Shown: positions 7,728 through 16,336 of the stretch, in pieces
Layout of the letters: every line of letters starts with the position of its first letter
How positions within the stretch are numbered: position 1 is the stretch's first letter
Source of the DNA: Methanothrix sp.
GTDB taxonomy: Archaea > Halobacteriota > Methanosarcinia > Methanotrichales > Methanotrichaceae
DNA length: 64,000 nt
Assembly (NCBI RefSeq): GCF_026419855.1
Contig: NZ_JAOAKP010000001.1
Span: 1 to 64,000 of the forward strand
Direction: 5' to 3'
Made by a program: the position numbers and the translations under genes
The notes under the pieces: generated by a model
Told to the model about the DNA's origin: nothing
Seen by the model: the letters and a program-made list of their open reading frames with translations, nothing else
The model's database searches: none

Positions 7728-9605
7728 ATGATGGGGCTGGAGGAGATGCAGAGGAGGTGGCCGGACAGGTTTGCTCCAGAGAGGACCATATTCAGGAACA
7801 TCCATCCAGGCGACCGGATATTCATCGGAACCGGCTGCGCAGAGCCGCAGCATCTTGTGCGCTCTCTGATCGATTACGTCAGCAGGTACCCCACAGCCTT
7901 CTTCGACGCTGAGGTCATCCACGTCTCGACCCTCGGCGTCGCGCCATACACAGATGAGAAGTTCAAGCTGAACTTCCGCCTCGATTCGTTCTTCATAGGG
8001 GAGAGCACGCGCGATCCGATCAACCGCGCCGATGCTGACTACACCCCCATATTCCTCTCAGCGCTGCCGGAGCTGTTCAGAAATGGAACGATAAACGTCG
8101 ATATGGCCCTCATACAGGCCACACCTCCGGACGAGAACGGAGATATGAGCCTTGGAATAAGTGTGGACATAATAAAGGCTGTGATCGAGAACGCATCCAG
8201 GGTTGTCGTCCAGGTAAATCCCCAGATGCCGTATGTCCACGGTGACACTCTCATCAATATAAAGGATGTCGATTATGTTGTTTACCATGAGGAGCCCCTT
8301 CTGGAGTACGTTGAGAGCGTGCCGACAGAGCTCGCGCAGCAGATAGGGAAGTATGTTGCGAGAATCGTGGAGGACGGGTCCACGATACAGGTAGGCTATG
8401 GAAGCATACCGAATGCTGTTCTCTCAAACCTTCGTGACAAAAAGCATCTTGGAGTTCACACAGAGCTCCTCACAGATGGCATTGTTGAGCTCATGAAGAG
8501 CGGCGCTGTTGACAACAGCATGAAAACCCTTGATACAGGGAAGACTGTGGCCACCTTCTGCATGGCCAGAAGAGAGACGTACAGGTATCTGGACAGAAAC
8601 CCGGATGTAGAGTTCAGACAGATCGATTACACCAACAATCCTCTGGTCATCGCAAAACAGAGGAACATGGTCGCTATAAACAGCGCGCTTGAAATCGATC
8701 TCACAGGACAGGCCACGGCTGAGTCTCTTGGAGGCACGCTGTACAGCGGAATAGGCGGCCAGGCTGACTTCATGAGGGGCGCGGCAATGGCTCCGGGCGG
8801 CAAAACTGTTCTCACTCTTCCATCCACTGCAAAGGATGGGAGTGTGTCCAGAATAGTGCCATGTCTGAGGAGCTGTGCCGGCGTGACGCTGACAAGAGGC
8901 GATGTAAGATACGTTGTGACCGAGTATGGGATAGCTTACCTGCATGGCAGAAACCTGCGGGAGAGAGCGATGGCCCTGATAGCTGTGGCGCATCCGAAGT
9001 TCCGGGCGTGGCTGATCGAAGAGGCGAAACGGATGAACATACTCTACAGGGACCAGATCGTTCTCCCGGGATGGCAGGGGATCTATCCGGAGCACCTTGA
9101 GGTCCACAGGGTAACTAAGACAGGCCTGGAGATCCTGATGCGCCCTGTGAGGATCAGCGACGAGCCCCTGCTGAAGGACTTCTTTTATTCACTCTCAGAG
9201 GAGAGCAGGTACCAGCGGTTCATCTCCATGAGAAGAGAGATCCCGCGCGATCTGCTCCAGAAGCTCACCATGATCGACTACACAAACAGAATGGTGATAC
9301 TTGCCACGCTCCCGGGCAAAGAGAGGGATGTGGTGATCGGAATAGGCCAGTATGAGGTCAACAGAGATAGGTATACTGCAGATATCGCGCTCGCTGTCAG
9401 AGATGACTACCAGAACCAGGGTGTGGGGAGCGAGCTTTTATCGTACCTGACGCAGCTTGCAAGGAGGAGTGGCCTTCTCGGGTTCACCGCAGAGGTTCTT
9501 GCGGAAAACAATCGCGTTTTCAGGCTCTTCGAGAAGATGGGGTTCGAGGTGGAAAAGGTCAACGATGCCGGGATATACTACATGAAGCTCAGGTTCAGAA
9601 CATGA
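7728..9605 (+). CDS. Acetyl-CoA hydrolase/CoA-transferase fused to a GNAT acetyltransferase domain
   Basis: Residues about 1-440 form the two-domain acetyl-CoA hydrolase/transferase fold (motifs IFIGTGCAEPQHLV, VQVGYGSIPNAV and the C-terminal YVVTEYGIAYLHGRN). Residues about 455-620 form a GNAT domain with the acetyl-CoA-binding signature NQGVGSELLSYL. Such fusions are known in bacteria and archaea and are thought to move or hydrolyse acyl-CoA. In an acetate-using methanogen a role in acetyl-CoA or acyl-CoA balance is plausible but unproven. ATG 7728 has GGTGGG 7-12 bases upstream; GTG 7716 would add four residues. TTTAAAAAG at about 7681 could be the TATA box. Confidence 0.85.
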   Translation: MMGLEEMQRRWPDRFAPERTIFRNIHPGDRIFIGTGCAEPQHLVRSLIDYVSRYPTAFFDAEVIHVSTLGVAPYTDEKFKLNFRLDSFFIGESTRDPINRADADYTPIFLSALPELFRNGTINVDMALIQATPPDENGDMSLGISVDIIKAVIENASRVVVQVNPQMPYVHGDTLINIKDVDYVVYHEEPLLEYVESVPTELAQQIGKYVARIVEDGSTIQVGYGSIPNAVLSNLRDKKHLGVHTELLTDGIVELMKSGAVDNSMKTLDTGKTVATFCMARRETYRYLDRNPDVEFRQIDYTNNPLVIAKQRNMVAINSALEIDLTGQATAESLGGTLYSGIGGQADFMRGAAMAPGGKTVLTLPSTAKDGSVSRIVPCLRSCAGVTLTRGDVRYVVTEYGIAYLHGRNLRERAMALIAVAHPKFRAWLIEEAKRMNILYRDQIVLPGWQGIYPEHLEVHRVTKTGLEILMRPVRISDEPLLKDFFYSLSEESRYQRFISMRREIPRDLLQKLTMIDYTNRMVILATLPGKERDVVIGIGQYEVNRDRYTADIALAVRDDYQNQGVGSELLSYLTQLARRSGLLGFTAEVLAENNRVFRLFEKMGFEVEKVNDAGIYYMKLRFRT

Positions 9606-9686
9606 TGCTCGGGGCGCTTTGAGTTCTGGCCGATCTCAGGCTGCAGTGACGTTTTGTGTCAAAGACGGTTTGCTGTCCCCTGGCTC

Positions 9687-10787
9687 TCATTCAGGCATGC
9701 GGCTCTTTGAGAGCCTCATGACCCTGATCTCGCGGGCTCTTATGAACGACATGTCGCTCTCCGTGTACCTTCCCAGTGCCTTGAGCACGATACCCCTGTT
9801 GTACCATGCGTCCTCGTCCAAGGGGTTAACAGATATCGCATCCTCGCATGCTCTGAGCGCCTCATCGTACCGGCCGAGGTTGTAGAGGGACCAGGCGCGG
9901 CTCTTCAGTGCAGAGACATTCTCGGGATCGATGCTGAGAACGCGATCAAAGCATTCCAGCGCATCCTCATAGAGACCGATGGCCCTGAATGTTATGCCCT
10001 TCGCGTACCAGGATTGAGCATGCTCTGGGTCAAGTGAGAGCGCTGAGTCGAATGCCTCCATTGCCTTTGATGCCATTCCCATGGCTCTGTAAGCGAGGCC
10101 CTTCCCATGCCATGCCTGAACAGATCCTGGGTCGAGCCTGAGAGCCTTCTCGTAGCAGTCCAAGGCCTCGTCGTACCTGCCAGTGCTGTGCATCGACTCG
10201 CCCATCCTGATCCAGCACGCTGAATCTGATGGGCTGAGCTCAAGAGCTCTCTCAAAGCACTCGAGGGCCTCGCTGTGCCTCCCAATTGTCTGGAAAGTCT
10301 CCCCGAGGATGCACCAGTCCCTGGCCTGTGATGGGTCGATATCCAGGGCCACGCGGTATGCCTCGATCGCCTCCTCGTACCGCCCCATGGAGAGAAGCGC
10401 CAGCCCCTTCTGCCTCCAGCTCTCCGCATCATCCGGCCTGGAATCGATGCACCTCTCGATCCACGCGAGCGCATATGAAGGATCCCTGTCTATGGCCTCC
10501 TGGTAAGAGGAGATGGCATCGTCGCATCTTCCCAGGATGAAGAGCACCTCTGCGCGGCTCTCCCAGGCCTGCACGCACCCTGGATCAGCCTCGATCGCCC
10601 TGCTGTAGCACTCAAGGGCATCCTCATAGCGGGAAAGGCAGAAGCAGGCCATTCCCTTCCCACACCATGCCGCAGTATTCCCAGGATCGATCTCCAGCAC
10701 CCTGTCGTAGTACTCTATGGCCTCCTCGTAAGATCCATCGAGGTACCTCTCCTCAGCCTTCTGCAGAAGAGCAGCGACGGAAACCAT
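9687..10787 (-). CDS. Tetratricopeptide-repeat protein
   Basis: The product of 366 residues is almost entirely 34-residue TPR units with the usual W/L/G/Y/A/F/A/P pattern (for example YEEAIEYYDRVLEIDPGNTAAW). Roughly ten units are seen. After the third full unit there is a half unit (ALAWIERCIDSRPDDAESW), so the array is out of register there; this probably reflects repeat loss. There is no signal peptide, membrane segment or extra domain. TPR arrays serve as protein-protein scaffolds; the partner is unknown. It is transcribed convergently with the acetyl-CoA hydrolase-GNAT gene. Confidence 0.9.
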   Translation of the reverse strand: MVSVAALLQKAEERYLDGSYEEAIEYYDRVLEIDPGNTAAWCGKGMACFCLSRYEDALECYSRAIEADPGCVQAWESRAEVLFILGRCDDAISSYQEAIDRDPSYALAWIERCIDSRPDDAESWRQKGLALLSMGRYEEAIEAYRVALDIDPSQARDWCILGETFQTIGRHSEALECFERALELSPSDSACWIRMGESMHSTGRYDEALDCYEKALRLDPGSVQAWHGKGLAYRAMGMASKAMEAFDSALSLDPEHAQSWYAKGITFRAIGLYEDALECFDRVLSIDPENVSALKSRAWSLYNLGRYDEALRACEDAISVNPLDEDAWYNRGIVLKALGRYTESDMSFIRAREIRVMRLSKSRMPE

Positions 10788-11023
10788 ATGAGATATTCAC
10801 ATGAATATGCATTATAAAACTTGCCTCTTCAACGGATTGATAATTGCGGGCTGCGCATGGTGTGCTCATGCAGGATCATGCTCATGCAGATGCTGAATCC
10901 CGAGAGACCGTTCAGCAATTTGTGCCCACAACCCTCAAACACCGCTCAAATGTTTCAGGACCGAATACACCCGCTGATATGGGAAAATTTGATATACGAG
11001 ATTGGCAGTAGGGTAACCGGAAT

Positions 11024-11146
11024 GGGCGTGTGGCCTAGCCAGGAGCACTGGCCTGTGGCCTTGTTCCCTAGAAGCTGTTTAGCTAGCAAGGATATGGCGG
11101 CAGCCTCCTAAGCTGTAAGCCGGGGGTTCGAATCCCTCCACGCCCG
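11024..11146 (+). tRNA. tRNA-Arg (anticodon CCT) interrupted in the D-loop
   Basis: Acceptor stem GGGCGTG (11024-11030) pairs with CACGCCC (11139-11145), with discriminator G. The anticodon arm is GCAGC-CTCCTAA-GCTGT, anticodon CCT. The T-arm is GGGGG-TTCGAAT-CCCTC. The D-arm is GCCTAGCC...GGATATGGC but is split by about 48 extra bases, bounded by a direct AGGA (11041-11044 and 11089-11092). Removing them leaves a normal 75-nt arginine tRNA. This looks like a non-canonical intron rather than the usual position 37/38 one. No CCA is encoded. I did not establish a convincing bulge-helix-bulge. Confidence 0.85.
11041..11092 (+). other. Putative 48-nt non-canonical intron within tRNA-Arg(CCT)
   Basis: The insertion separates D-loop bases AGCC from GGATATGGC. 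Its ends cannot be placed exactly because AGGA is present at both borders, so any of five equivalent cut positions gives the same mature tRNA. The insert contains self-complementary stretches (GGCCTGTGGCC and TAGCTAGC-like). Splicing is inferred, because without removal the D-arm would carry a loop of over 50 nt. Confidence 0.65.
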
Positions 11147-11364
11147 CTTTTCCCAACTCATATGGGCATTCACGGTGGGCTGCGCCTTAGTTTTATAGTG
11201 GTCTTTTGTCGTGCACCCCTAAATCCGAGAAGGCAACACAGCCCCTCTTCTGGGCTGCTTGATGGGAAGCTGATCGATCACCAGCTCGCGCTCAGGCCCT
11301 TTCAGCTTCGATCGGGTTCGACACCTTTTTATGGTCCAGAATACAGCCTCGTGCAGGGAGAGAT

Positions 11365-11997
11365 TTGGATCTCAGATGGGTCGCCTGGTTTGCTGCCCTG
11401 TGCGTGATGCTGATCGGGGCTGCATTGGCTGCGGACTATGTGTTCAATGGTGCGCTAAACCTGGGCACAGGCTACCGTGATACCGAGCTGCTGGGGCAGA
11501 CCGCGGCTGGTGCCGAGGGCCAGAAGTTCGCAGAGAAGATCATAGGCAGTGGAAGGTTCCGCGAGAGAAGTGCGTTCGAGCTCGATGTTATAAAAAACAC
11601 CATAAACTTCACACAGGATGCGGAGTTCGAGTACTTCCCTGTGTCGTATGGCGGAGGCAGCTATAACAGAAAGTGGTCGAACAGGATCTGCGTCATAAAC
11701 TACGATGCCGGATCTGCTCTCACAGAGGTCTACACAGCCTCTGAGCTGATACACCGGAGCACCGAGATCAGAACCACAGGAGCTGTCAGCAATGAGAGCC
11801 TCCAGGCAGTGATGGACGCCACGTTCATAGGCAGCGGGCGAATAGCATGGATGACAAGTCATAGAAACGACAAGCGTGCTGTTGAGCTGAGCAGATCTGT
11901 CGAGGAGCTCACTGGTGCATTCTCCGTGAAGAAATACGTGGACCTGGGCAATCGATCCGGAAAACCCAGCAGGGTCGACTGGATCCCATGCGCCTAG
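11365..11997 (+). CDS. Secreted or membrane-anchored protein of unknown function
   Basis: The product of 210 residues begins with a hydrophobic signal or anchor segment (WVAWFAALCVMLIGAALAADY). A mature part of about 185 residues, rich in Gly, Ser and Thr, follows and is expected outside the cell. No known domain is recognised. The start is a TTG preceded by GGGAGAG at good spacing. Its stop codon overlaps the stop of rfcL on the other strand by four bases (TAG in one strand reads CTA in the other), a tight convergent pair. It may be genus-specific; function unknown. Confidence 0.65.
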   Translation: MDLRWVAWFAALCVMLIGAALAADYVFNGALNLGTGYRDTELLGQTAAGAEGQKFAEKIIGSGRFRERSAFELDVIKNTINFTQDAEFEYFPVSYGGGSYNRKWSNRICVINYDAGSALTEVYTASELIHRSTEIRTTGAVSNESLQAVMDATFIGSGRIAWMTSHRNDKRAVELSRSVEELTGAFSVKKYVDLGNRSGKPSRVDWIPCA

Positions 11998-13391
11998 AAG
12001 TCGAAGAGCGACCTCTGACTCTTCTCCTGAACAATCTCTTTGCCCGTCTCCTTCGCAGCTACCTCTTCCGGCTTTTCTTTATCTCCCCCCATAATTTTAA
12101 GGCCGCGATCTATCATGGCGATACGCTCAGACTCTATCATCTTTTGCGCGTCCTCGAAGAGAGTCTGCACCTTCTTAGTGGATGGAGCGCTCCCGGTCAG
12201 CATCGCGATCTCCTCAATGTTCAGACCGAGGGTTGCTGCAACCGCCGCCCCGATATTCTTGCTCTTCAGCAGAGCCCCGATGAAGTGGAGAAGCTCAGAT
12301 CTGGCATATGATGTGCTGACGTGACAGTGAGCCGCTATCTTCCTGGCAGCAGAATCCCTTACAGATCTTGCCTTCCTGGTCTGACCCAGCCTCTTCCAGA
12401 GGCTTGGCGGCCTGAACTGGATGTAGCCCTTTCGCACCTTCGAGCTGACCGCTCTAACTCCACCGGTCATCAGGAATGCGGCGTACCTCCAGAGGGTGTA
12501 GTTCTGCCTTTTCTTAACCCTCCCCAGGAAGATGTCCGCTCTCGATAAACATTCAAAGCCCTTTGCAAGCTCTCGATCCCTGTACACAACAGGCAGGTTC
12601 TCGTCGATCCAGTGTATGAGGTCCTCGGGGCTCTCATCCAGCTGGTACGTGGCCTCAAGCGCGCTCCTTGCGTCCTCCCCCTTGAATATAGAGTCTAGGA
12701 CCTTGAATATCGAAGCCCTGACATCCCTCTCAGAGGTCGCCACGTCCTCCAGTCGCAGGTGCTTCAGACCACGTGCCGCAGCCTCGAGATCGTTTATCGC
12801 GCTGCGCAGATCGCCACCGGACATCTCTGCTATACGCATTATCGCATCCGGCTCGCATTCTATTCCCTCACTCCTGCAGATCTCCCTGAGGAGCGATGCT
12901 ATGGTCTGCGCTCTGATCTGCCTGAACTGAACCCCCTGGCAAGCATCCCTGAGCGGCTTCTCTATATTGTAGTACTCGTTTGCTATGAGGACCACAGGCT
13001 GTGTCGCATCCTTTATCACTTTAAGAATCGCTGCTGCACCACCCCTGTCGTATGTGCCGTGCAGGTTGTCGGCCTCATCAAGTATCACGAGCCTTCTTCT
13101 GCCGGAGAACGTGCTCACCTGCGATGCCGGACCCGCAACGCTCTTTATTATCTCCGCTGTCCGCTGATCGCTGGCATTGAGCTCTATGTGGTCCCAGCCC
13201 ATCTCCGATGCCAGCGCTAGAGCCGCAGATGTCTTCCCAACCCCTGGAGGCCCGTAGAGGATCAGGCACTTCACCTCCGGCCTTCCCTCATCCCAGGCCC
13301 GGGCCCACGCCCTGATCTCGGCTACCGCCTTTGCGTTGCCCAGTATGCCATCAAGGCTCCTGGGCCTGTACTTCTCGGCCCAGCTCACCAT
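11994..13391 (-). CDS. rfcL: Replication factor C large subunit
   Basis: Large subunit of the archaeal clamp loader, which opens PCNA and loads it on primed DNA using ATP. The AAA+ core has Walker A GPPGVGKT at residues 47-54 and Walker B LVILDEAD ending at about 108. A collar domain follows. The last residues are QRSLFDF (459-465), a classic PIP box for PCNA binding. The C-terminal tail before it is charged, as in other archaeal RfcL proteins. The total of 465 residues is normal. The small subunit is not in this window. The gene lies five bases after the flavin-oxidase-like gene and is probably co-transcribed with it. Confidence 0.95.
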   Translation of the reverse strand: MVSWAEKYRPRSLDGILGNAKAVAEIRAWARAWDEGRPEVKCLILYGPPGVGKTSAALALASEMGWDHIELNASDQRTAEIIKSVAGPASQVSTFSGRRRLVILDEADNLHGTYDRGGAAAILKVIKDATQPVVLIANEYYNIEKPLRDACQGVQFRQIRAQTIASLLREICRSEGIECEPDAIMRIAEMSGGDLRSAINDLEAAARGLKHLRLEDVATSERDVRASIFKVLDSIFKGEDARSALEATYQLDESPEDLIHWIDENLPVVYRDRELAKGFECLSRADIFLGRVKKRQNYTLWRYAAFLMTGGVRAVSSKVRKGYIQFRPPSLWKRLGQTRKARSVRDSAARKIAAHCHVSTSYARSELLHFIGALLKSKNIGAAVAATLGLNIEEIAMLTGSAPSTKKVQTLFEDAQKMIESERIAMIDRGLKIMGGDKEKPEEVAAKETGKEIVQEKSQRSLFDF

Positions 13392-13395
13392 ACCT

Positions 13396-13824
13396 CTACC
13401 AGATCCCTTCCCTTCCGGTTATCTCAAACGCCTTTATCTCCCACACGCACATATCCATACGCTCGAGCATCTCCCAGGTGAACATCTTTCCGCCATGCCC
13501 CCCGATCCCGCTCCTCACGAATGCATCGAACATCCTCCGCTTGGACTCCTGCGACCCTGAGAGCTGGGCTTTTCCATACACTATGACGCTCCTCCACCTC
13601 TGACCCTCGAGCTCATCCACCTCGAAGCAGACATTGCTGTTTCTTCTCACGATCCCGATCTTCTTTCCCGACGGCCTGGAGTGGAGGATCACAGTTTTAT
13701 CCGCATAAACGTATGACATCGGTATCACGTACGGGCGGTCCTCGTATGAGAGCGCAAGCCGGCCGTACCTGCATCTCCTTAGCAGGTCCTCACATTCATC
13801 CATGCTCATTTCACGAACGTTCAT
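13396..13824 (-). CDS. Pyridoxamine 5'-phosphate oxidase-like (split-barrel flavin-binding) protein
   Basis: The product of 142 residues has the split-barrel pattern of the PNPOx-like family: CRYGRLALSYEDRPYVIPMSYVY, ILHSRPSGKKIGIVRRNSNVCFEVDE and RWRSVIVYGKAQLSG. Members bind FMN, F420 or haem and often act as small-molecule reductases. Conserved features that would define the substrate are not evident. It precedes rfcL by four bases in the same direction, with no obvious functional link. There is no signal peptide. The family call is good, the reaction unknown. Confidence 0.8.
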   Translation of the reverse strand: MNVREMSMDECEDLLRRCRYGRLALSYEDRPYVIPMSYVYADKTVILHSRPSGKKIGIVRRNSNVCFEVDELEGQRWRSVIVYGKAQLSGSQESKRRMFDAFVRSGIGGHGGKMFTWEMLERMDMCVWEIKAFEITGREGIW

Positions 13825-13976
13825 CTCATATCACATCCACATGAGAGGCAGAGCTTCTGAGCTTAAAGCCACATCAAATGTCTCGAGGCACGTAAAAGCT
13901 TTCACGGATTCAATAACAAAGCGCTACCTTCCGGTGGGTTGCTCCAGCATGAAGAGTTTGCGCCATGAACCCCCAT

Positions 13977-14960
13977 TCAATAGCCCCTGCGTATCATGTA
14001 ATCTGCGAGCTCCAGAAGCAGCCTTTTCGCAGGAGAATCCTCCAGCACATCGAGTGCACGCTTTCCCCTCTCGACGAACTCCTCCGCCCGTAGCCTTGCA
14101 TAATCTATAGATCCACATCTCCTCAGGGCTGAGATGGCCTCCCTCAGCTGATCCTGGCTGGCCTGGCCCTTCCCGAATATCTCGAGCCTCACACCCTTGG
14201 AGAGAGCATCTATTATTATCATCGTCTTCTTCCCCTCCAGGATGTCCCCACCAAGCCTCTTTCCCAGGATGTCCTCAGGCACTGTCAGATCGAGTATGTC
14301 GTCGTGTATCTGAAACCCCATGCCTGTGAGCCTGCCGAACTCCTCGAGACCCCCTGCCACCTCAGGCGGGGCTCCGCCAAGAGTCGCACCGATCCATGCA
14401 GAGGCGCCGTACAGCACCCCTGTCTTCTTCTCGATCATCTCGAGGTACTCTTTTTCTGTTACACTCTCCACGCGCTCGAACTCCAGGTCCTGCCACTGGC
14501 CCTCGCATATCGAGGTGCATGTTCTCGCGAGCATATCCATGGCAGCGAGCACCCTCTCAGGTGGCGCGTCCACCCTGGAGAGCATCTCAAATGCCTTCGA
14601 GTAGAGCGTATCGCCTGCGAGTATAGCCCCGGATGTCCCCCAGATCACATGGACCGCAGGCTTGCCGCGCCTCAGAGAGGCGTTATCCATTATGTCGTCG
14701 TGTATGAGTGTGAAGTTATGAACCAGTTCTATGGCAACAGCAGCCGGAACCAGGCGCGCAGCCTCACACCCCACTGACTCTCCAGCTATGAGAAGCAGCG
14801 ATGGCCTGAGCCGCTTTCCGCCAGCTCCCAGCAGGTGCCTGGCTGCGTCGTATAACCCTTCAGGTCTGGAGACAGGCAGGAGCTCGTCTATTGCTCTTGA
14901 TATCAGATCCGCACGCCTCCTGAGCTCTGCCTCCAGATCTCCTCCCTCCAAGGTTTTCAT
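13977..14960 (-). CDS. idsA: Short-chain polyprenyl diphosphate synthase (farnesyl/geranylgeranyl type)
   Basis: Makes the C15/C20 allylic diphosphate used for archaeal lipid side chains by successive addition of isopentenyl diphosphate. The first aspartate-rich motif DDIMD is at residues 88-92 and the second, DDILD, at 220-224. GGKRLRP near residue 47 is also typical. Phe83, five residues before the first motif, is consistent with short-chain specificity. The 327 residues match archaeal GGPP synthases. It is the last gene of the long cluster starting at rpl18e and lies 21 bases after the RNase J gene. Product length (C15 or C20) is inferred. Confidence 0.9.
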   Translation of the reverse strand: MKTLEGGDLEAELRRRADLISRAIDELLPVSRPEGLYDAARHLLGAGGKRLRPSLLLIAGESVGCEAARLVPAAVAIELVHNFTLIHDDIMDNASLRRGKPAVHVIWGTSGAILAGDTLYSKAFEMLSRVDAPPERVLAAMDMLARTCTSICEGQWQDLEFERVESVTEKEYLEMIEKKTGVLYGASAWIGATLGGAPPEVAGGLEEFGRLTGMGFQIHDDILDLTVPEDILGKRLGGDILEGKKTMIIIDALSKGVRLEIFGKGQASQDQLREAISALRRCGSIDYARLRAEEFVERGKRALDVLEDSPAKRLLLELADYMIRRGY

Positions 14961-14981
14961 GATCTTCGACCTCTTTTAATC

Positions 14982-16322
14982 TCACCCGAGGAGCAGCTCC
15001 TGCCCGTTCCTAAGGAGATGTATCGAGTATCCCAGCTTGTAGCCCGTATCCTCGGCCAGCATGAGGTACTGCCCGTGGCTGTTGAGGTTGCCGTGGCTGG
15101 GTATCACATGCTCCGGGTTTATCATCCGCAGCAGCTCCCAGTGGTCCTCCCTGCATGCATGCCCTGAGACATGCACGTTATCGTATATCCTGGCGCCCTT
15201 CATCCTCAGCTTCGTCTCAACCGTGTGACGGTTGGACATGTTGAGGGGCTGTGGTATTATACCAGCACTGAATATGACCCTATCTCCAGATTCCACCCTG
15301 AACTCCGTCTCCCCGTTTGCAATCCTGCTAAGTATCGCCCCTGGCTCGCCCTGATGGCCTGTCATTATGGGCAGGTACTTGTCCTTCCCCTCGACCATTA
15401 TCCTCTTCAGCGCTTTATCGACTGCCTTGCGCCTGCCGCATACGGCCAGCCCGTTTCCGCGCTCTGCGTACCCTGTTCTTACAGCAGTCCCCCAGTACTT
15501 CTCCATGCTTCTTCCCAGAAGGATGGGCTTGCGGCCCATTTTGCGAGCTGCTTCTATTATGGCCTTTATCCTGGCGATATGCGACGAGAATGTGGTCACC
15601 AGTATCCCCGACTCTGTCTCCTCTGTTCCCATAAGCACATCCCAGACGAGGTCCTTGGCGATCTGCTCCGACGGTGTCTTCCCTGAGACCCCCGCGTTTG
15701 TCGTCTCTGTTATCAGCGCCAGAACGCCCTCCCTTCCGAGCTGTCTGAGCCTGGGGAAATCCGGGGGCTCTCCCAGAGTCGGGCTCCTGTCGATCTTGAA
15801 GTCGTTTGCGTAAAGTATTGTTCCGTGCTTTGTGTGGAGCGCGGCGAAGACGCAGTCCACTATGCTGTGCTGGACCCTGATGAACTCCAGCTCTATATCC
15901 GGAGTCACCTGGTGCCTCTCTCCTGCCTTCAGGCTGATGACCTCGTTGTTCACCCTGAATATCCTCTCCGCCTTTATCTCCTGGTTCACGAGGTCGGCTG
16001 TGAAAGGAGTGGCTATGATTGGCGCGCGGTATTTGTGAGCCAGTTTCGATACCGCGCCTATGTGATCCAGGTGTCCATGAGTGCACACGATTGCTTTGAC
16101 CTTCGATGCAACTCCGTTCAGAACGCTGTCATCAGGTATTGCGCCCATCGCTATGAGATCCGAGGAGTGAAGCGACTCCACATCTGTGTCCTCATGTATC
16201 TGGACCCTGTCCAGGCGAATCCCCATATCCATTATTATTATGTCATTGTCGACTCTGATGGCAGTCATGTTTCTTCCGATCTCGTCGTATCCGCCGACTG
16301 CCATTATTCCTATGCTGCTCAT
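14982..16322 (-). CDS. Archaeal ribonuclease J (metallo-beta-lactamase/beta-CASP)
   Basis: A predicted 5'-3' exoribonuclease for RNA turnover. The metal-binding motif HGHLDH is at residues 82-87 of this start, with further motifs (VDCVFAALHTKHGTILYANDFKID, SGHACREDHWELLRMINPEHVIPSHG) matching the RNase J branch of the beta-CASP family. The bacterial C-terminal domain is absent, as expected for archaeal enzymes of about 450 residues. ATG 16322 is preferred; a GTG two codons upstream is possible. It sits between idi2 and idsA, a gene order conserved in many euryarchaea. Confidence 0.9.
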   Translation of the reverse strand: MSSIGIMAVGGYDEIGRNMTAIRVDNDIIIMDMGIRLDRVQIHEDTDVESLHSSDLIAMGAIPDDSVLNGVASKVKAIVCTHGHLDHIGAVSKLAHKYRAPIIATPFTADLVNQEIKAERIFRVNNEVISLKAGERHQVTPDIELEFIRVQHSIVDCVFAALHTKHGTILYANDFKIDRSPTLGEPPDFPRLRQLGREGVLALITETTNAGVSGKTPSEQIAKDLVWDVLMGTEETESGILVTTFSSHIARIKAIIEAARKMGRKPILLGRSMEKYWGTAVRTGYAERGNGLAVCGRRKAVDKALKRIMVEGKDKYLPIMTGHQGEPGAILSRIANGETEFRVESGDRVIFSAGIIPQPLNMSNRHTVETKLRMKGARIYDNVHVSGHACREDHWELLRMINPEHVIPSHGNLNSHGQYLMLAEDTGYKLGYSIHLLRNGQELLLG

Positions 16323-16336
16323 CTTCACACTCTCTT

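Noticed and set aside
10861-10892. Short direct repeat GCTCATGCAG twice within 20 bases
   Set aside because: Only two units, no spacer pattern; not a CRISPR array and no cas gene is present in the window.
10821-11111. Plus-strand frame of 96 codons ending in the tRNA-Arg gene
   Set aside because: It overlaps the tRNA and has poor coding character and no ribosome-binding site.
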